Shown piece after piece: positions 15,061 through 23,096 of a stretch of 30,414 nt of DNA. Every line of letters begins with the position of its first letter. Position 1 is the first letter of the stretch. The position numbers and the translations under genes were made by a program. Location of the stretch: assembly GCA_035632095.1 (NCBI GenBank), contig DASQHM010000053.1:1-30414 (forward strand). Direction: 5' to 3'. The stretch is from DASQHM01 sp035632095 (GTDB taxonomy: Bacteria > Pseudomonadota > Alphaproteobacteria > Ferrovibrionales > Ferrovibrionaceae). Below the pieces are notes generated by a model. It was not told the origin of the DNA. It searched no databases and was given only the letters and a program-made list of their open reading frames with translations.

Positions 15061-15171
15061 GTGATTGCCGCAATCCCGCTGTCCACCCGGCCGTCGCGCC
15101 GGTCTGCTGACCTGCGCATGGCAACCGGATGGGTTCGCGTGCCGCGGCATCGACCCAGTCCCGAGGCTTAA
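15061..15171 (+). CDS. Possible 36-codon leader ORF
   Basis: A GTG at 15061 (or 15055 in frame) follows AAGAGGAGG at 15045-15053, the best Shine-Dalgarno sequence in this part of the window, and opens a 36-residue frame beginning VIAAIPLSTRP and ending RHRPSPEA before TAA. The product is Arg/Pro-rich with no membrane segment and no family that I recognise. It could be a regulatory leader peptide, a remnant of a longer gene, or chance. Confidence 0.3.
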   Translation: MIAAIPLSTRPSRRSADLRMATGWVRVPRHRPSPEA

Positions 15172-15330
15172 CAGGGTGTTAACGGCGTTGGCCCATGGTG
15201 GAACACCCCCGTCGCATGCACCTCATTCGTATACGCCCGAGCATGTTCGAGGATCTGGCCCACGTGGCGTCTGACATACAAGTGCAATAACGAGTTCGTA
15301 AACGTAGTTTCATAAATTCGGGGGACTGCG

Positions 15331-16524
15331 ATGGCGCTATTCAAGAGCAACGACATGCACCGCTCCACTGTGATGATGCGAGTCGGCACGACGATCTTGC
15401 TGGTTCTGATCGGCGCGAGTGTCGGCGCTGGCGCGAACCGCCTCTTAGGTTCTTCGGGCAGCGCAGCGATCGCGGCTTCGACCGAGGCAAAGGAGAAAGT
15501 GCCGAATTTTCTGAGGAACGGCCGGCAAACGACGATTCCGGACGGATCTCCGCTGCGCGGCAAATTGACGGTCGCGGCCGTCGCGCAGAAGCAGATTCAA
15601 AGAACGCTGGTTCTTCCGGCCGCTGTCGAAGCAGACCCTGCCCATTTGGTGAAAATCCTGCCGCCGCTGTCGGGCCGCATTACCCAAATGAAAGTGCAGC
15701 TCGGTCAGCGGGTCGAAGCAGGTCAGCCGCTTGCCGTGCTCGACTCCTCCGACGTCGGCACCGCTTATGCCGACTACAATCGGGCCAAAGTGCTGCTGGA
15801 GCTCGCCCAGAAAAATCGCGAGCGACAGCGCGGGCTTGCCAAGATCGGGGGAGCGGCAGACAAGGACCTGCAGCAGGCGGAGACGGATTTCGCCACCGCC
15901 GACGCCGAATACCAGCGTGCCGAAGCGCGGCTGAAGCAGATTGGCGCCAGCGCCGATCCCACAAGCAAATCGCGCGTTCTGACCATTACGTCGCCAATCG
16001 CCGGCAGCGTGATTGATCTCACGGTGGCGGCCGGCGCCTATTGGAATGACGCAACCGCACCGCTGATGACGGTTGCCGATCTAACGACGGTCTGGGTTAC
16101 CGCCAATGTTCCGGAAAAGGATACGACGCTGGTCAAGAAGGGCCAGGCGGTCGATGTGGCCTTCTCCGCGTTTCCGGGAGAGGTCTTCAAGGGCGCGGTT
16201 CTCTTCATCAGCGACGTGCTCGACCCGGATACGCGCCGTACCAAGGTGCGCATCGCTTTCCCCAATCCCGATATCCGCCTGAAGCCGGGAATGTTCGCCA
16301 ACGCGACCTTCTTCGCGCCGCCGGAAACCGTGCCGGTCGTCCCGACAACAGCTTTGCTCCTGAACAACGACGCCAATCAAGTCTTCGTCGAGGTCGCTCC
16401 TTGGGTGTTCGAGCCGCGCCTCGTCGAGATAAATTTCGAGCAATCCAATGAAGCCGTGGTACGGGAGGGTCTAAAGCCTGGCGACCGGGTCATCGTGAAG
16501 GGCGGGGTCCTTCTCAATGATTGA
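15331..16524 (+). CDS. RND efflux periplasmic adaptor (CzcB/CusB family)
   Basis: A 397-residue membrane-fusion protein linking the inner-membrane RND pump to the outer-membrane channel. A membrane anchor or signal spans about residues 17-38. Then come a beta-barrel/lipoyl half beginning VKILPPLSGRITQMKVQLGQRVEAGQPLAVLD, an alpha-helical hairpin (about 145-205, AKVLLELAQKNRERQRGL onward), the second lipoyl half ITSPIAGSVIDLTVAAGAYW, and the beta-barrel domain (VWVTANVPEKDTTLV; DPDTRRTKVRIAFPNPD; LKPGMFANATF). There is no His-rich metal-binding extension, unlike CzcB. The TGA overlaps the pump start by eight bases. Context with dmeRF suggests Ni, Co or Zn rather than drugs. Confidence 0.9.
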   Translation: MALFKSNDMHRSTVMMRVGTTILLVLIGASVGAGANRLLGSSGSAAIAASTEAKEKVPNFLRNGRQTTIPDGSPLRGKLTVAAVAQKQIQRTLVLPAAVEADPAHLVKILPPLSGRITQMKVQLGQRVEAGQPLAVLDSSDVGTAYADYNRAKVLLELAQKNRERQRGLAKIGGAADKDLQQAETDFATADAEYQRAEARLKQIGASADPTSKSRVLTITSPIAGSVIDLTVAAGAYWNDATAPLMTVADLTTVWVTANVPEKDTTLVKKGQAVDVAFSAFPGEVFKGAVLFISDVLDPDTRRTKVRIAFPNPDIRLKPGMFANATFFAPPETVPVVPTTALLLNNDANQVFVEVAPWVFEPRLVEINFEQSNEAVVREGLKPGDRVIVKGGVLLND

Positions 16525-19500
16525 GTGGCTTGTCGCCCTTGCGCTCCGAAAGCGCCTCGTGGTGGCGATGATTTCCATCGTGGTTGCTGCCTACGGCTAC
16601 TACTCCTGGACACAGCTCGCGATCGAAGCTTATCCGGACATCGCCGATGTCACCTCGCAGGTGGTGACGCAGGCGCCGGGCTTGGCGGCGGAAGAAGTCG
16701 AGCAACAGGTCACGGTTCCACTCGAACGCGAGCTCAACGGAACGCCCGGCCTCGTCGTCATGCGGTCGAAGAGCACATTTGGGCTGTCGCTTATCACTCT
16801 GGTCTTCCGCGACGGCGCCGAGGACTATTGGTCGCGCCAGCGCATTCTCGAACGCATCCAGAATGTCTCTCTTCCGCCGGGACTAGCTCCCGGCCTCGAT
16901 CCGCTGACATCTCCGATCGGCGAGATTTACCGATACACGCTCGAATCCGACACAAAGGGATTGCGCGAGCTGTCGGAAATCCAGAAATGGATCGTGATCC
17001 CGACTTTGAAGCAGGTTCCGGGAGTCGTCGATATCGCCAATTTCGGCGGCATCACGACGCAGTTTGAGCTCGAGCTCGATCCCGCCGCGCTCTCGCGCTT
17101 CAATCTATCGCTCAAGAACGTCACCGACGCCATCAAGGCGAACAGCGCCAATTCCGGCGGTAGCGTGATGACCCGCGGCGAGCTGGGTTACGTCATTCGC
17201 GGCATCGGCCTGGTCCAGACGCTCGACGATCTCGGAAACATCGTCGTCACGCAGCGCAACGGCACGCCGATCTTCGTGCGCGATCTCGGTCGGCCGAAAC
17301 TGAGCAACCAGGAGCGGCACGGAATCCTCGGCAAAGACGCAAAGAACGACACGATCGAGGGGATAACGCTGTTGCTGCGCGGCGAGAACCCCTCGCACGT
17401 CATCGCCGGAGTTCATGCGAAGGTCGACGAATTGAACGAGCGGCTGAAGGCCGAAGACGCACGCATCGTTCCCTATATCGACCGCTCGACTCTCGTCAAG
17501 GCCACGGTGGACAAGGTCTCGCACACGATTCTCGAAGGCATCGGCCTTGTCCTCGTCGTCCTCGTTCTCTTTCTTGGCAGCCCGCGCAGCGCGCTGATTG
17601 TCGCGATCACCATCCCGTTCTCGATGGTTGTCGCCTTCATATTGATGAGTGTGACCGGCGTGCCCGCAAATCTGCTGTCGCTCGGTGCCATCGACTTCGG
17701 GATCATCGTGAACGCCGCCATCGTCATCACCGAGGCGATCCTGCGGCGCCGCGAGGCGAAACCGGACGCGCCGCTAACGGAAGACGACGCGCTGCTGGCC
17801 GCCCGCCATGTCGCGAAGCCGATCTTCTTCGCGACGTTGATTATCATAACCACGTACTTTCCGCTGTTCGCGCTCCAGCGCGTCGAAGCCAAGCTGTTCT
17901 CGCCGATGGCTTATGCCGTCGGATTCTCCGTGTTCGGCGCCCTGGTGCTGTCGCTCACTCTGGTTCCCGGCTTGGCATACATTGCGTATCGCAAGCCCCG
18001 CCCCGTGTTCCACAACCCTGTCCTGGAGTGGCTGGAGGGATGGTATCGGCGGTTGTTGCGCTGGTCGCTCAATCGAATGACCGCAATGTACGGTCTGAGC
18101 GCGGCAGCGCTCGTGGCTGCGGTGGTTCTGGGTGCGACGGTTGGCCGCGAATACCTGCCGGAACTCGACGAGGGCTCCATTTGGCTGCAGGTCCAATTGC
18201 CGAGCGGAATCTCCCTGGAAACGGCAACAGGAATGGCAGCGGATCTGCGCAGAGCCGTCCGGGAATTCCCGGAAGTATCCTACGTGGTCACGCAGCTCGG
18301 CCGAAACGATGACGGGACCGATCCCTTCACGCCGTCGCATATCGAGGCGAGCGTCGGACTTATGCCTTACGGCACTTGGCCGCGCGGCGAAACCAAGAAG
18401 GAACTGATCCGCCGCATGGACGACCGGCTCAATAGCTTGCCGGGGTTCAGCGTCGGCTTCACCCAGCCCATGATCGACGGGATCTACGACAAGATCGCCG
18501 GCGCGCATAGCGAACTCGTCGTCAAACTCTTCGGCGACAACTTCGACGAAATGCGGCGGATCGCCGGCGAGATCGTGGATGTCCTGAATGCAACGCCAGG
18601 AGCCGCCGATGTTTCAATCGACCAGGAGCCGCCCTTGCCGCAGGTTGTCGTGCAGATCGATCGCTCGGCGACGGCGCGCTATGGCATCAACGTCAGCGAC
18701 ATCTCCGACCTGATTCAAACAGGAATAGGCGGGGCGGCGGTCAGCCAGTTGTTCATCGGCGACCGCCAATACGATGTGACGGTCCGGTTCCCCGAGTCGG
18801 CGCGCAATAACCCAAGTGCCATCGGCAATCTCGTTCTGACTTCGTCCACCGGTGCGCAAATCCCGTTGTCGCAGGTCGCCCAGATCCGGCTGCAAACGGG
18901 TGAGAGCACCATCACGCACGAAATGAACAAGCGCCAACTGACGGTGAAGCTGAACTATCGCGACCGCGACCTGTCATCCTTTCTCGCGGACGCCCGGCGC
19001 AATATCGCCGACAAGGTCAAATTCGATGCAACGAAATATCGCATTGAATGGGGCGGGCAGTTCGAGAACCAGCAGCGCGCGGAAGCACGGCTTTCGCTGA
19101 TCTTTGCGCTGGTTCTCGGCCTGATGCTCGTACTGCTTTACGGCGCCTTCACGCTGTTCCGCCAGGCGGTGCTGATCCTCGGTGTCATTCCGCTTGCGGC
19201 GCTTGGCGGCCTGCTCGCGCTTCACGCCACGGGCACTACGCTCAACGTGGCGTCCGGGGTCGGTTTCATCGCGCTCTTCGGCGTCGCCGTGGAGAACGGC
19301 ATCATCATGGTGGCAAATCTCAACCGCCTCCGCGAAACGGGAATGCCCCTATTCGACGCGACTTTGGCCGGCGCCGGCGAACGGCTCAGACCGATTCTCA
19401 TGACGGCGACGGTTGCGACCGTGGGGATGCTGCCGGCGGCAATGGCCACCGGGGTTGGCAGCGACGTTCAGCGTGGGCTCGGTATCGTCATTGTCGGCGG

Positions 19501-19618
19501 CCTCGTCACGACGACGCTGCTGACCCTCTTCATCATTCCGACGCTTTACTTTGCGCTCGAAAGCCTCGCGCAGCGGCGGATCGTCAACGAGCAGGCACAG
19601 ACAGCCGGGGCGCCGTGA
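16517..19618 (+). CDS. Heavy-metal RND efflux pump (CzcA/CusA family, HME-RND)
   Basis: A 1033-residue inner-membrane pump, the expected length for the HME group, exporting metal cations using the proton gradient. The N-terminus MIEWLVALALRKRLVV and the first periplasmic loop motif EAYPDIADVTSQVVTQAPGL are characteristic of CzcA. Twelve transmembrane segments and two large periplasmic loops are apparent. In helix 4 the signature reads D393-FGIIV-N399-AAIVIT-E406. These align with CzcA D402, D408 and E415, so N399 replaces an aspartate shown to be needed for CzcA transport. This prevents confident substrate assignment; Ni/Co is likely from dmeR control. The start overlaps the adaptor gene by eight bases, and the stop overlaps the GTG of the channel gene. 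Confidence 0.93.
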   Translation: MIEWLVALALRKRLVVAMISIVVAAYGYYSWTQLAIEAYPDIADVTSQVVTQAPGLAAEEVEQQVTVPLERELNGTPGLVVMRSKSTFGLSLITLVFRDGAEDYWSRQRILERIQNVSLPPGLAPGLDPLTSPIGEIYRYTLESDTKGLRELSEIQKWIVIPTLKQVPGVVDIANFGGITTQFELELDPAALSRFNLSLKNVTDAIKANSANSGGSVMTRGELGYVIRGIGLVQTLDDLGNIVVTQRNGTPIFVRDLGRPKLSNQERHGILGKDAKNDTIEGITLLLRGENPSHVIAGVHAKVDELNERLKAEDARIVPYIDRSTLVKATVDKVSHTILEGIGLVLVVLVLFLGSPRSALIVAITIPFSMVVAFILMSVTGVPANLLSLGAIDFGIIVNAAIVITEAILRRREAKPDAPLTEDDALLAARHVAKPIFFATLIIITTYFPLFALQRVEAKLFSPMAYAVGFSVFGALVLSLTLVPGLAYIAYRKPRPVFHNPVLEWLEGWYRRLLRWSLNRMTAMYGLSAAALVAAVVLGATVGREYLPELDEGSIWLQVQLPSGISLETATGMAADLRRAVREFPEVSYVVTQLGRNDDGTDPFTPSHIEASVGLMPYGTWPRGETKKELIRRMDDRLNSLPGFSVGFTQPMIDGIYDKIAGAHSELVVKLFGDNFDEMRRIAGEIVDVLNATPGAADVSIDQEPPLPQVVVQIDRSATARYGINVSDISDLIQTGIGGAAVSQLFIGDRQYDVTVRFPESARNNPSAIGNLVLTSSTGAQIPLSQVAQIRLQTGESTITHEMNKRQLTVKLNYRDRDLSSFLADARRNIADKVKFDATKYRIEWGGQFENQQRAEARLSLIFALVLGLMLVLLYGAFTLFRQAVLILGVIPLAALGGLLALHATGTTLNVASGVGFIALFGVAVENGIIMVANLNRLRETGMPLFDATLAGAGERLRPILMTATVATVGMLPAAMATGVGSDVQRGLGIVIVGGLVTTTLLTLFIIPTLYFALESLAQRRIVNEQAQTAGAP

Positions 19619-21201
19619 TTTCATCAAACCTGACCGCCATCGCCGGACATTTGGCGTTCCGTCGTATTTCCCGGCGGACTCATCGTCGGAATCTCGCGAC
19701 ACCACGCGCCTTCGCGAAGGCAGCATCGGTGGCTGCCCTGCTGTCGATCGCCGGCTGCGCGGTCGGACCCGATTTCAAGCATCCTGCCGCCCCTGAAGCT
19801 GCTGGATACGCGGCCGAGCCGCTGCCGGCCAAAACTGAAGCGACCGCAGTCGGCGGCGGTGAGTCACAACGCTTCCTGCAGGGCTCTGACATTCCGGGCC
19901 AGTGGTGGACGCTGTTTCACTCGGAGTTGCTCAATGCCCTGATCGAGGAAGCGCTGAAGGCCAATCCCGACCTGCAGGCAGCGCAAGCCGCGTTGCGGGT
20001 CGCGCGCGAGAACGTCGGAGCGCAACAGGGCGCATACTATCCGAGCATCGGAGCGAATTTTTCGGGCAGCCGTCAGAAGGTTCCCAACGATCTCGCTTCT
20101 CCCGCAAGCTCGGGTGCATCGCGCGTCACCCTCTACAGCGCTTCCGTTGACGTTTCCTACACCGTAGACGTTTTCGGCGGCACGCGGCGCCAAGTCGAGT
20201 CGCTCGAGGCGCTAGCCGAGGCCCAGCGATTCCAACTTGAAGCGGCGTATCTGACTTTGACCTCGAACGTCGCCGGGGCCGCGGTGCAGGAAGCGTCGCT
20301 CCGCGGCCAGATAGCCGCGACACAACGGATCATCGCGATCGAGCGCGATTCACTCGACCTCCTGCGGCGCGAGAAGGAACTCGGGCAGGTGGCGGATGCC
20401 GACGTGGCGGCGCAGGAAGCCGCATTGGCCCAGGTGGAGCAGACGCTTCCCGGCCTGCAAAAGCAATTGGCGCAACAGCGCGACCTTCTCGCAGCTCTTA
20501 GCGGACATTTTCCCAGCGAAGAGCCTGTTGGGCATTTCGAGCTCGCCGCATTGCAATTGCCGCAGGATTTGCCGATCAGCTTCCCGTCGAGACTGGTCGA
20601 GCAACGGCCAGATGTGCGGGCAGCCGAGGCGAATCTCCATGCGGCGAGCGCCCAGATCGGGGTCGCAATCGCCAATCGCCTGCCGAACATCACCCTCTCG
20701 GCCAGCGATGGAAGCGTCGCGGAGAAAATTGGCCAGCTTTTCACCGCGGGTACCGGCATTTGGAGTGTGGCCGCCGGCGTGACGCAACCGATATTCCAGG
20801 GCGGCACCCTTTTGCACAAGCAGCGCGCCGCCGAGGCAGCTTACGAGCAGGCGGCGGCGCAATATCGCAGTGCGGTCCTGATAGCGTTTCAAAACGTTGC
20901 GGATTCGCTGCGCGCCCTACAACAGGATGCCAACGCTCTGAAAGCGGCCGCAGTTGCCGAGCGTGCGGCGGCGAGAAGCCTCGAAATCGCCCGCGGGCAA
21001 TTGCGGCTCGGCCAAATAACATATCTGGCGCTGCTTAATGCCGAACAGGCCTACCAACAAGCCCAGGTCAACCTCATTCAGGCTCAGGCCGGGCGCTACG
21101 CCGACACCGTGGCCCTGTTCCAGGCACTGGGCGGGGGATGGTGGAATCGTTCGGACGTGAGTTCGACGAAAGATACGACGCAGCGGAGTGTCGAGCAGTG
21201 A
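19615..21201 (+). CDS. Outer-membrane efflux channel lipoprotein (NodT/TolC-like)
   Basis: A 528-residue outer-membrane factor of the NodT family, forming the outer channel of the tripartite pump. A lipobox LSIAGC places the acylated cysteine at residue 48, followed by AVGPDFKHPAAP, the usual start of mature NodT proteins. Two OEP repeats follow: WWTLFHSELLNALIEEALKANPDLQAA near the N-terminus and LVEQRPDVRAAEANLHAASAQIGVA in the middle. GTG at 19615 (GTGA overlap with the pump stop) is the likely start; the region before the lipobox is longer than usual, so a start further in is possible. The frame is open upstream inside the pump gene, but that part is a shadow. Confidence 0.9.
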   Translation: MISSNLTAIAGHLAFRRISRRTHRRNLATPRAFAKAASVAALLSIAGCAVGPDFKHPAAPEAAGYAAEPLPAKTEATAVGGGESQRFLQGSDIPGQWWTLFHSELLNALIEEALKANPDLQAAQAALRVARENVGAQQGAYYPSIGANFSGSRQKVPNDLASPASSGASRVTLYSASVDVSYTVDVFGGTRRQVESLEALAEAQRFQLEAAYLTLTSNVAGAAVQEASLRGQIAATQRIIAIERDSLDLLRREKELGQVADADVAAQEAALAQVEQTLPGLQKQLAQQRDLLAALSGHFPSEEPVGHFELAALQLPQDLPISFPSRLVEQRPDVRAAEANLHAASAQIGVAIANRLPNITLSASDGSVAEKIGQLFTAGTGIWSVAAGVTQPIFQGGTLLHKQRAAEAAYEQAAAQYRSAVLIAFQNVADSLRALQQDANALKAAAVAERAAARSLEIARGQLRLGQITYLALLNAEQAYQQAQVNLIQAQAGRYADTVALFQALGGGWWNRSDVSSTKDTTQRSVEQ

Positions 21202-21301
21202 TCGGGGTCCATTGGCCGGCTTGGCATTGCCGCTCGCCAGCGTCAGCGCGACGCTCGTCGTGGCGGCGCGGCAGGGGCTGCTAAAGACGCGTCGTTAACC
21301 C

Positions 21302-21332
21302 TTGAATTGTCTCGTATTTGCACCACTATATC
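21302..21332 (+). promoter_or_regulatory. Weak promoter candidate for tatABC
   Basis: TTGAAT at 21302-21307 is followed by an AT-rich ACTATATC at 21325-21332; depending on which hexamer is used the spacer is 17-19 bases. It lies in the 201-bp gap between the efflux module and tatA and is about 70 bases before the tatA start. Confidence 0.35.
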
Positions 21333-21402
21333 CTTTCTGCCATGATGCGCCCGGTTTGTGACCGCCGGGCAACGAACAGCCGAGGCGGCGAAGGAGAGTG
21401 CG

Positions 21403-21630
21403 ATGGGCTCATTCAGCATATGGCATCTACTGATCCTGCTTCTGGTGGTCGTGCTGATTTTCGGCACGGCGAAGCTGCCAAAGGCGATGGGCGACTTGGC
21501 GCTCGGTCTCAAGAGCTTCAAGAAGGGCATGGCCGACAAGCCGGACGAAACCCGCGCGGCCGCCGCCGGCCGTACCATCGAGGGCAATGCCACCGTGGAG
21601 CCTGCCAAGGATAAGGCGGCGCAAAGCTGA
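21403..21630 (+). CDS. tatA: Sec-independent protein translocase TatA
   Basis: A 75-residue single-span protein that oligomerises to open the path for folded twin-arginine substrates. It starts MGSFSIWHLLILLLVVVLIFG (membrane helix about 5-20), followed by the FGTAKLPKAMGDLALGLKSFKKG amphipathic-helix signature. The ATG at 21403 has AAGGAG six bases upstream; the longer frame from 21358 is not supported. First gene of tatABC. Confidence 0.95.
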   Translation: MGSFSIWHLLILLLVVVLIFGTAKLPKAMGDLALGLKSFKKGMADKPDETRAAAAGRTIEGNATVEPAKDKAAQS

Positions 21631-21680
21631 TCATTATGGCCGAGGCTCCCGGCACGTAGGGGCGAGCGGAACGTCGCTGC

Positions 21681-22124
21681 ATGTTCGACATTGCGTGGTC
21701 CGAAATGGCGATCATCGCGGCCGTGGCGCTGGTCGTCATCGGCCCGAAGGATTTGCCGCGCGTCCTCAAGACCATCGGCCAGATGACCGCCAAGGCGCGC
21801 GCCATGGCGCGGGAGTTCCAGAACAGCCTCGATGAACTCGCGCGCGAAGCCGAACTCGAGTCCTTGAAGAAGGACGTGGAGCAGGCGGCGGGTCTCGACG
21901 TGGCGAACGAGATCAAGGCGGCGGTCGACCCGGACGGCGAAATGGCCAAGACCATTCAGGCGACGGAAGCCGAAATGGCGGCGGTCGCCGCACCGGTGAG
22001 CGCGGCGGAGCCCGCCGCGGAATCCTTGCCCGTCCCGGAACCCGCGAACACGCCTGAACCCGCTCCAGCACTGGAGCCCGAAACTGCGCCGATGCCGGTT
22101 GCCAAAACCGGAACCCAGGCGTGA
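21681..22124 (+). CDS. tatB: Sec-independent protein translocase TatB
   Basis: A 147-residue partner of TatC in substrate recognition. It begins MFDIAWSEMAIIAAVALVVIGPKDLPRVLKTIGQ, with the TatB-type acidic residue in the helix (E8) and the GPKDLP hinge. A charged amphipathic region (about 40-85) is followed by a Pro/Ala/Glu-rich tail. It lies 50 bases after tatA, and its TGA overlaps the tatC GTG. Confidence 0.93.
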   Translation: MFDIAWSEMAIIAAVALVVIGPKDLPRVLKTIGQMTAKARAMAREFQNSLDELAREAELESLKKDVEQAAGLDVANEIKAAVDPDGEMAKTIQATEAEMAAVAAPVSAAEPAAESLPVPEPANTPEPAPALEPETAPMPVAKTGTQA

Positions 22125-22990
22125 GCACCGGCGATGTGACTACCGGCGGCGCCAGCGACGTCACCGTTGCCGACAGCGGCGCCAAGGAGCCAATCGACGA
22201 GGTCGAAGCCTCGAAGGCGCCGTTGCTCGATCATCTGATCGAATTGCGTAACCGGCTGATCTGGTCGTTCGCCGCGGTCGGCGTGGCCTTCGTCGCCTGC
22301 TATCCCCTGAAGGAACGCATCTACGCCCTGCTGATGCAGCCGCTGATCTACGCCTACGGCGACGAGGTGGCGAACCGGCGCATGATCTTCACCGCGCCAC
22401 AGGAAGCGTTTTTCACTTACGTCAAGGTGTCGTTCTGGGCAGCCGTCCTGCTGTCATTTCCGATTGTCGCAACCCAGGTCTGGAAGTTCGTGGCGCCCGG
22501 TCTCTACAAGAACGAGCGGTACGCGTTCCTGCCGTTCCTGATCGCGACGCCGCTGCTGTTCATCTTGGGCGCGTCGCTGGTCTATTTCCTGATCCTGCCG
22601 TTCGCACTCAAGTTCTTCATCAGCTTCGAGACGCCGGGCGGCGCGGGCGCACTCGCCATCGTTGCCGAGACAAAGGTGAACGAATACCTGTCGCTGGTGA
22701 TGACGCTGATCTTCGCGTTCGGTTTTGCGTTCCAGCTCCCGGTCCTGCTGACCTTGCTCGCGCGCGCCGGCATCGTCAGCGCCGCCGCGCTGGTCTCCAA
22801 GCGCCGCTACGCCATTGTCGGCATCTTCGCCGCCGCGGCGATCATCACGCCGCCGGACCCGATCAGCATGTGCTCGCTCGCCGTGCCGATGCTGCTGCTC
22901 TACGAAATCTCCATCTTCAGCGCCAAACGTGTCGAGCGGCAGCGCGCTGAACGGGAGGCCGCGGCGGCCGCGGAAGCGGAGAAACCTTAA
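22121..22990 (+). CDS. tatC: Sec-independent protein translocase TatC
   Basis: A 289-residue, six-helix inner-membrane receptor for twin-arginine signal peptides. Signatures are PLLDHLIELRNRLIWS at about 33-48, FTAPQEAFFTYVKVSFWAA, WKFVAPGLYKNER and AAIITPPDPISM. The first 30 residues are a non-conserved acidic extension. The GTG at 22121 overlaps the tatB stop (GTGA). A 106-bp gap to serS shows no clear promoter. Confidence 0.95.
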   Translation: MSTGDVTTGGASDVTVADSGAKEPIDEVEASKAPLLDHLIELRNRLIWSFAAVGVAFVACYPLKERIYALLMQPLIYAYGDEVANRRMIFTAPQEAFFTYVKVSFWAAVLLSFPIVATQVWKFVAPGLYKNERYAFLPFLIATPLLFILGASLVYFLILPFALKFFISFETPGGAGALAIVAETKVNEYLSLVMTLIFAFGFAFQLPVLLTLLARAGIVSAAALVSKRRYAIVGIFAAAAIITPPDPISMCSLAVPMLLLYEISIFSAKRVERQRAEREAAAAAEAEKP

Positions 22991-23096
22991 GACGAGGGCG
23001 CGCCGCCGGGACGCCGCCCCTCGGGGTTTACGGATTCCGGTCGGCAGCGTATAACTCGCGCCGTCGACAATTCGCGCCCTGCCGAGCCGACCGCCA

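Larger units (their letters stand above)
14818..15330 (+). other. Long leader of the RND efflux operon
   Basis: About 510 bases separate the predicted promoter from the adaptor gene. I find no convincing protein gene on either strand; the open frames that exist (for example minus-strand frames across 14578-15150) have no recognisable family features. Visible structure: a 7-bp stem at 14943-14949/14957-14963, the alternative-pairing element at 14976-15059, a short ORF at 15061-15171, and an inverted repeat GGGTGTT/AACACCC at 15174-15180/15202-15208. The last 80 bases are AT-richer and could hold a second promoter, but no good hexamer pair is seen. Confidence 0.5.

Noticed and set aside
14881..15120. 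Resemblance to a cobalamin riboswitch (ACTGTGAGC at 14932-14940; TGACCTGC at 15107-15114)
   Set aside because: The ACTGTGAGC word matches a conserved riboswitch segment, but the B12 box matches poorly (about 10 of 16), lies too far downstream, and the GGTG-containing core is not found. Left as a question for cmsearch rather than called.
14578..15150. Minus-strand open frames (up to 190 codons) in the dmeR-pump gap
   Set aside because: No ribosome site or family features, they cross the predicted operators, and several mutually overlapping frames are equally open.
19048..19614. Upstream extension of the outer-membrane channel frame into the pump gene
   Set aside because: The frame is open by composition only. 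The lipobox at residue 48 from the GTG at 19615 and the overlap with the pump stop define a normal gene.
22991..23040. GC-rich inverted repeat (CGAGGG/CCCTCG) after tatC as a terminator
   Set aside because: The stem is only six pairs with a long loop and is followed by GGGGTTTAC; too weak to call.
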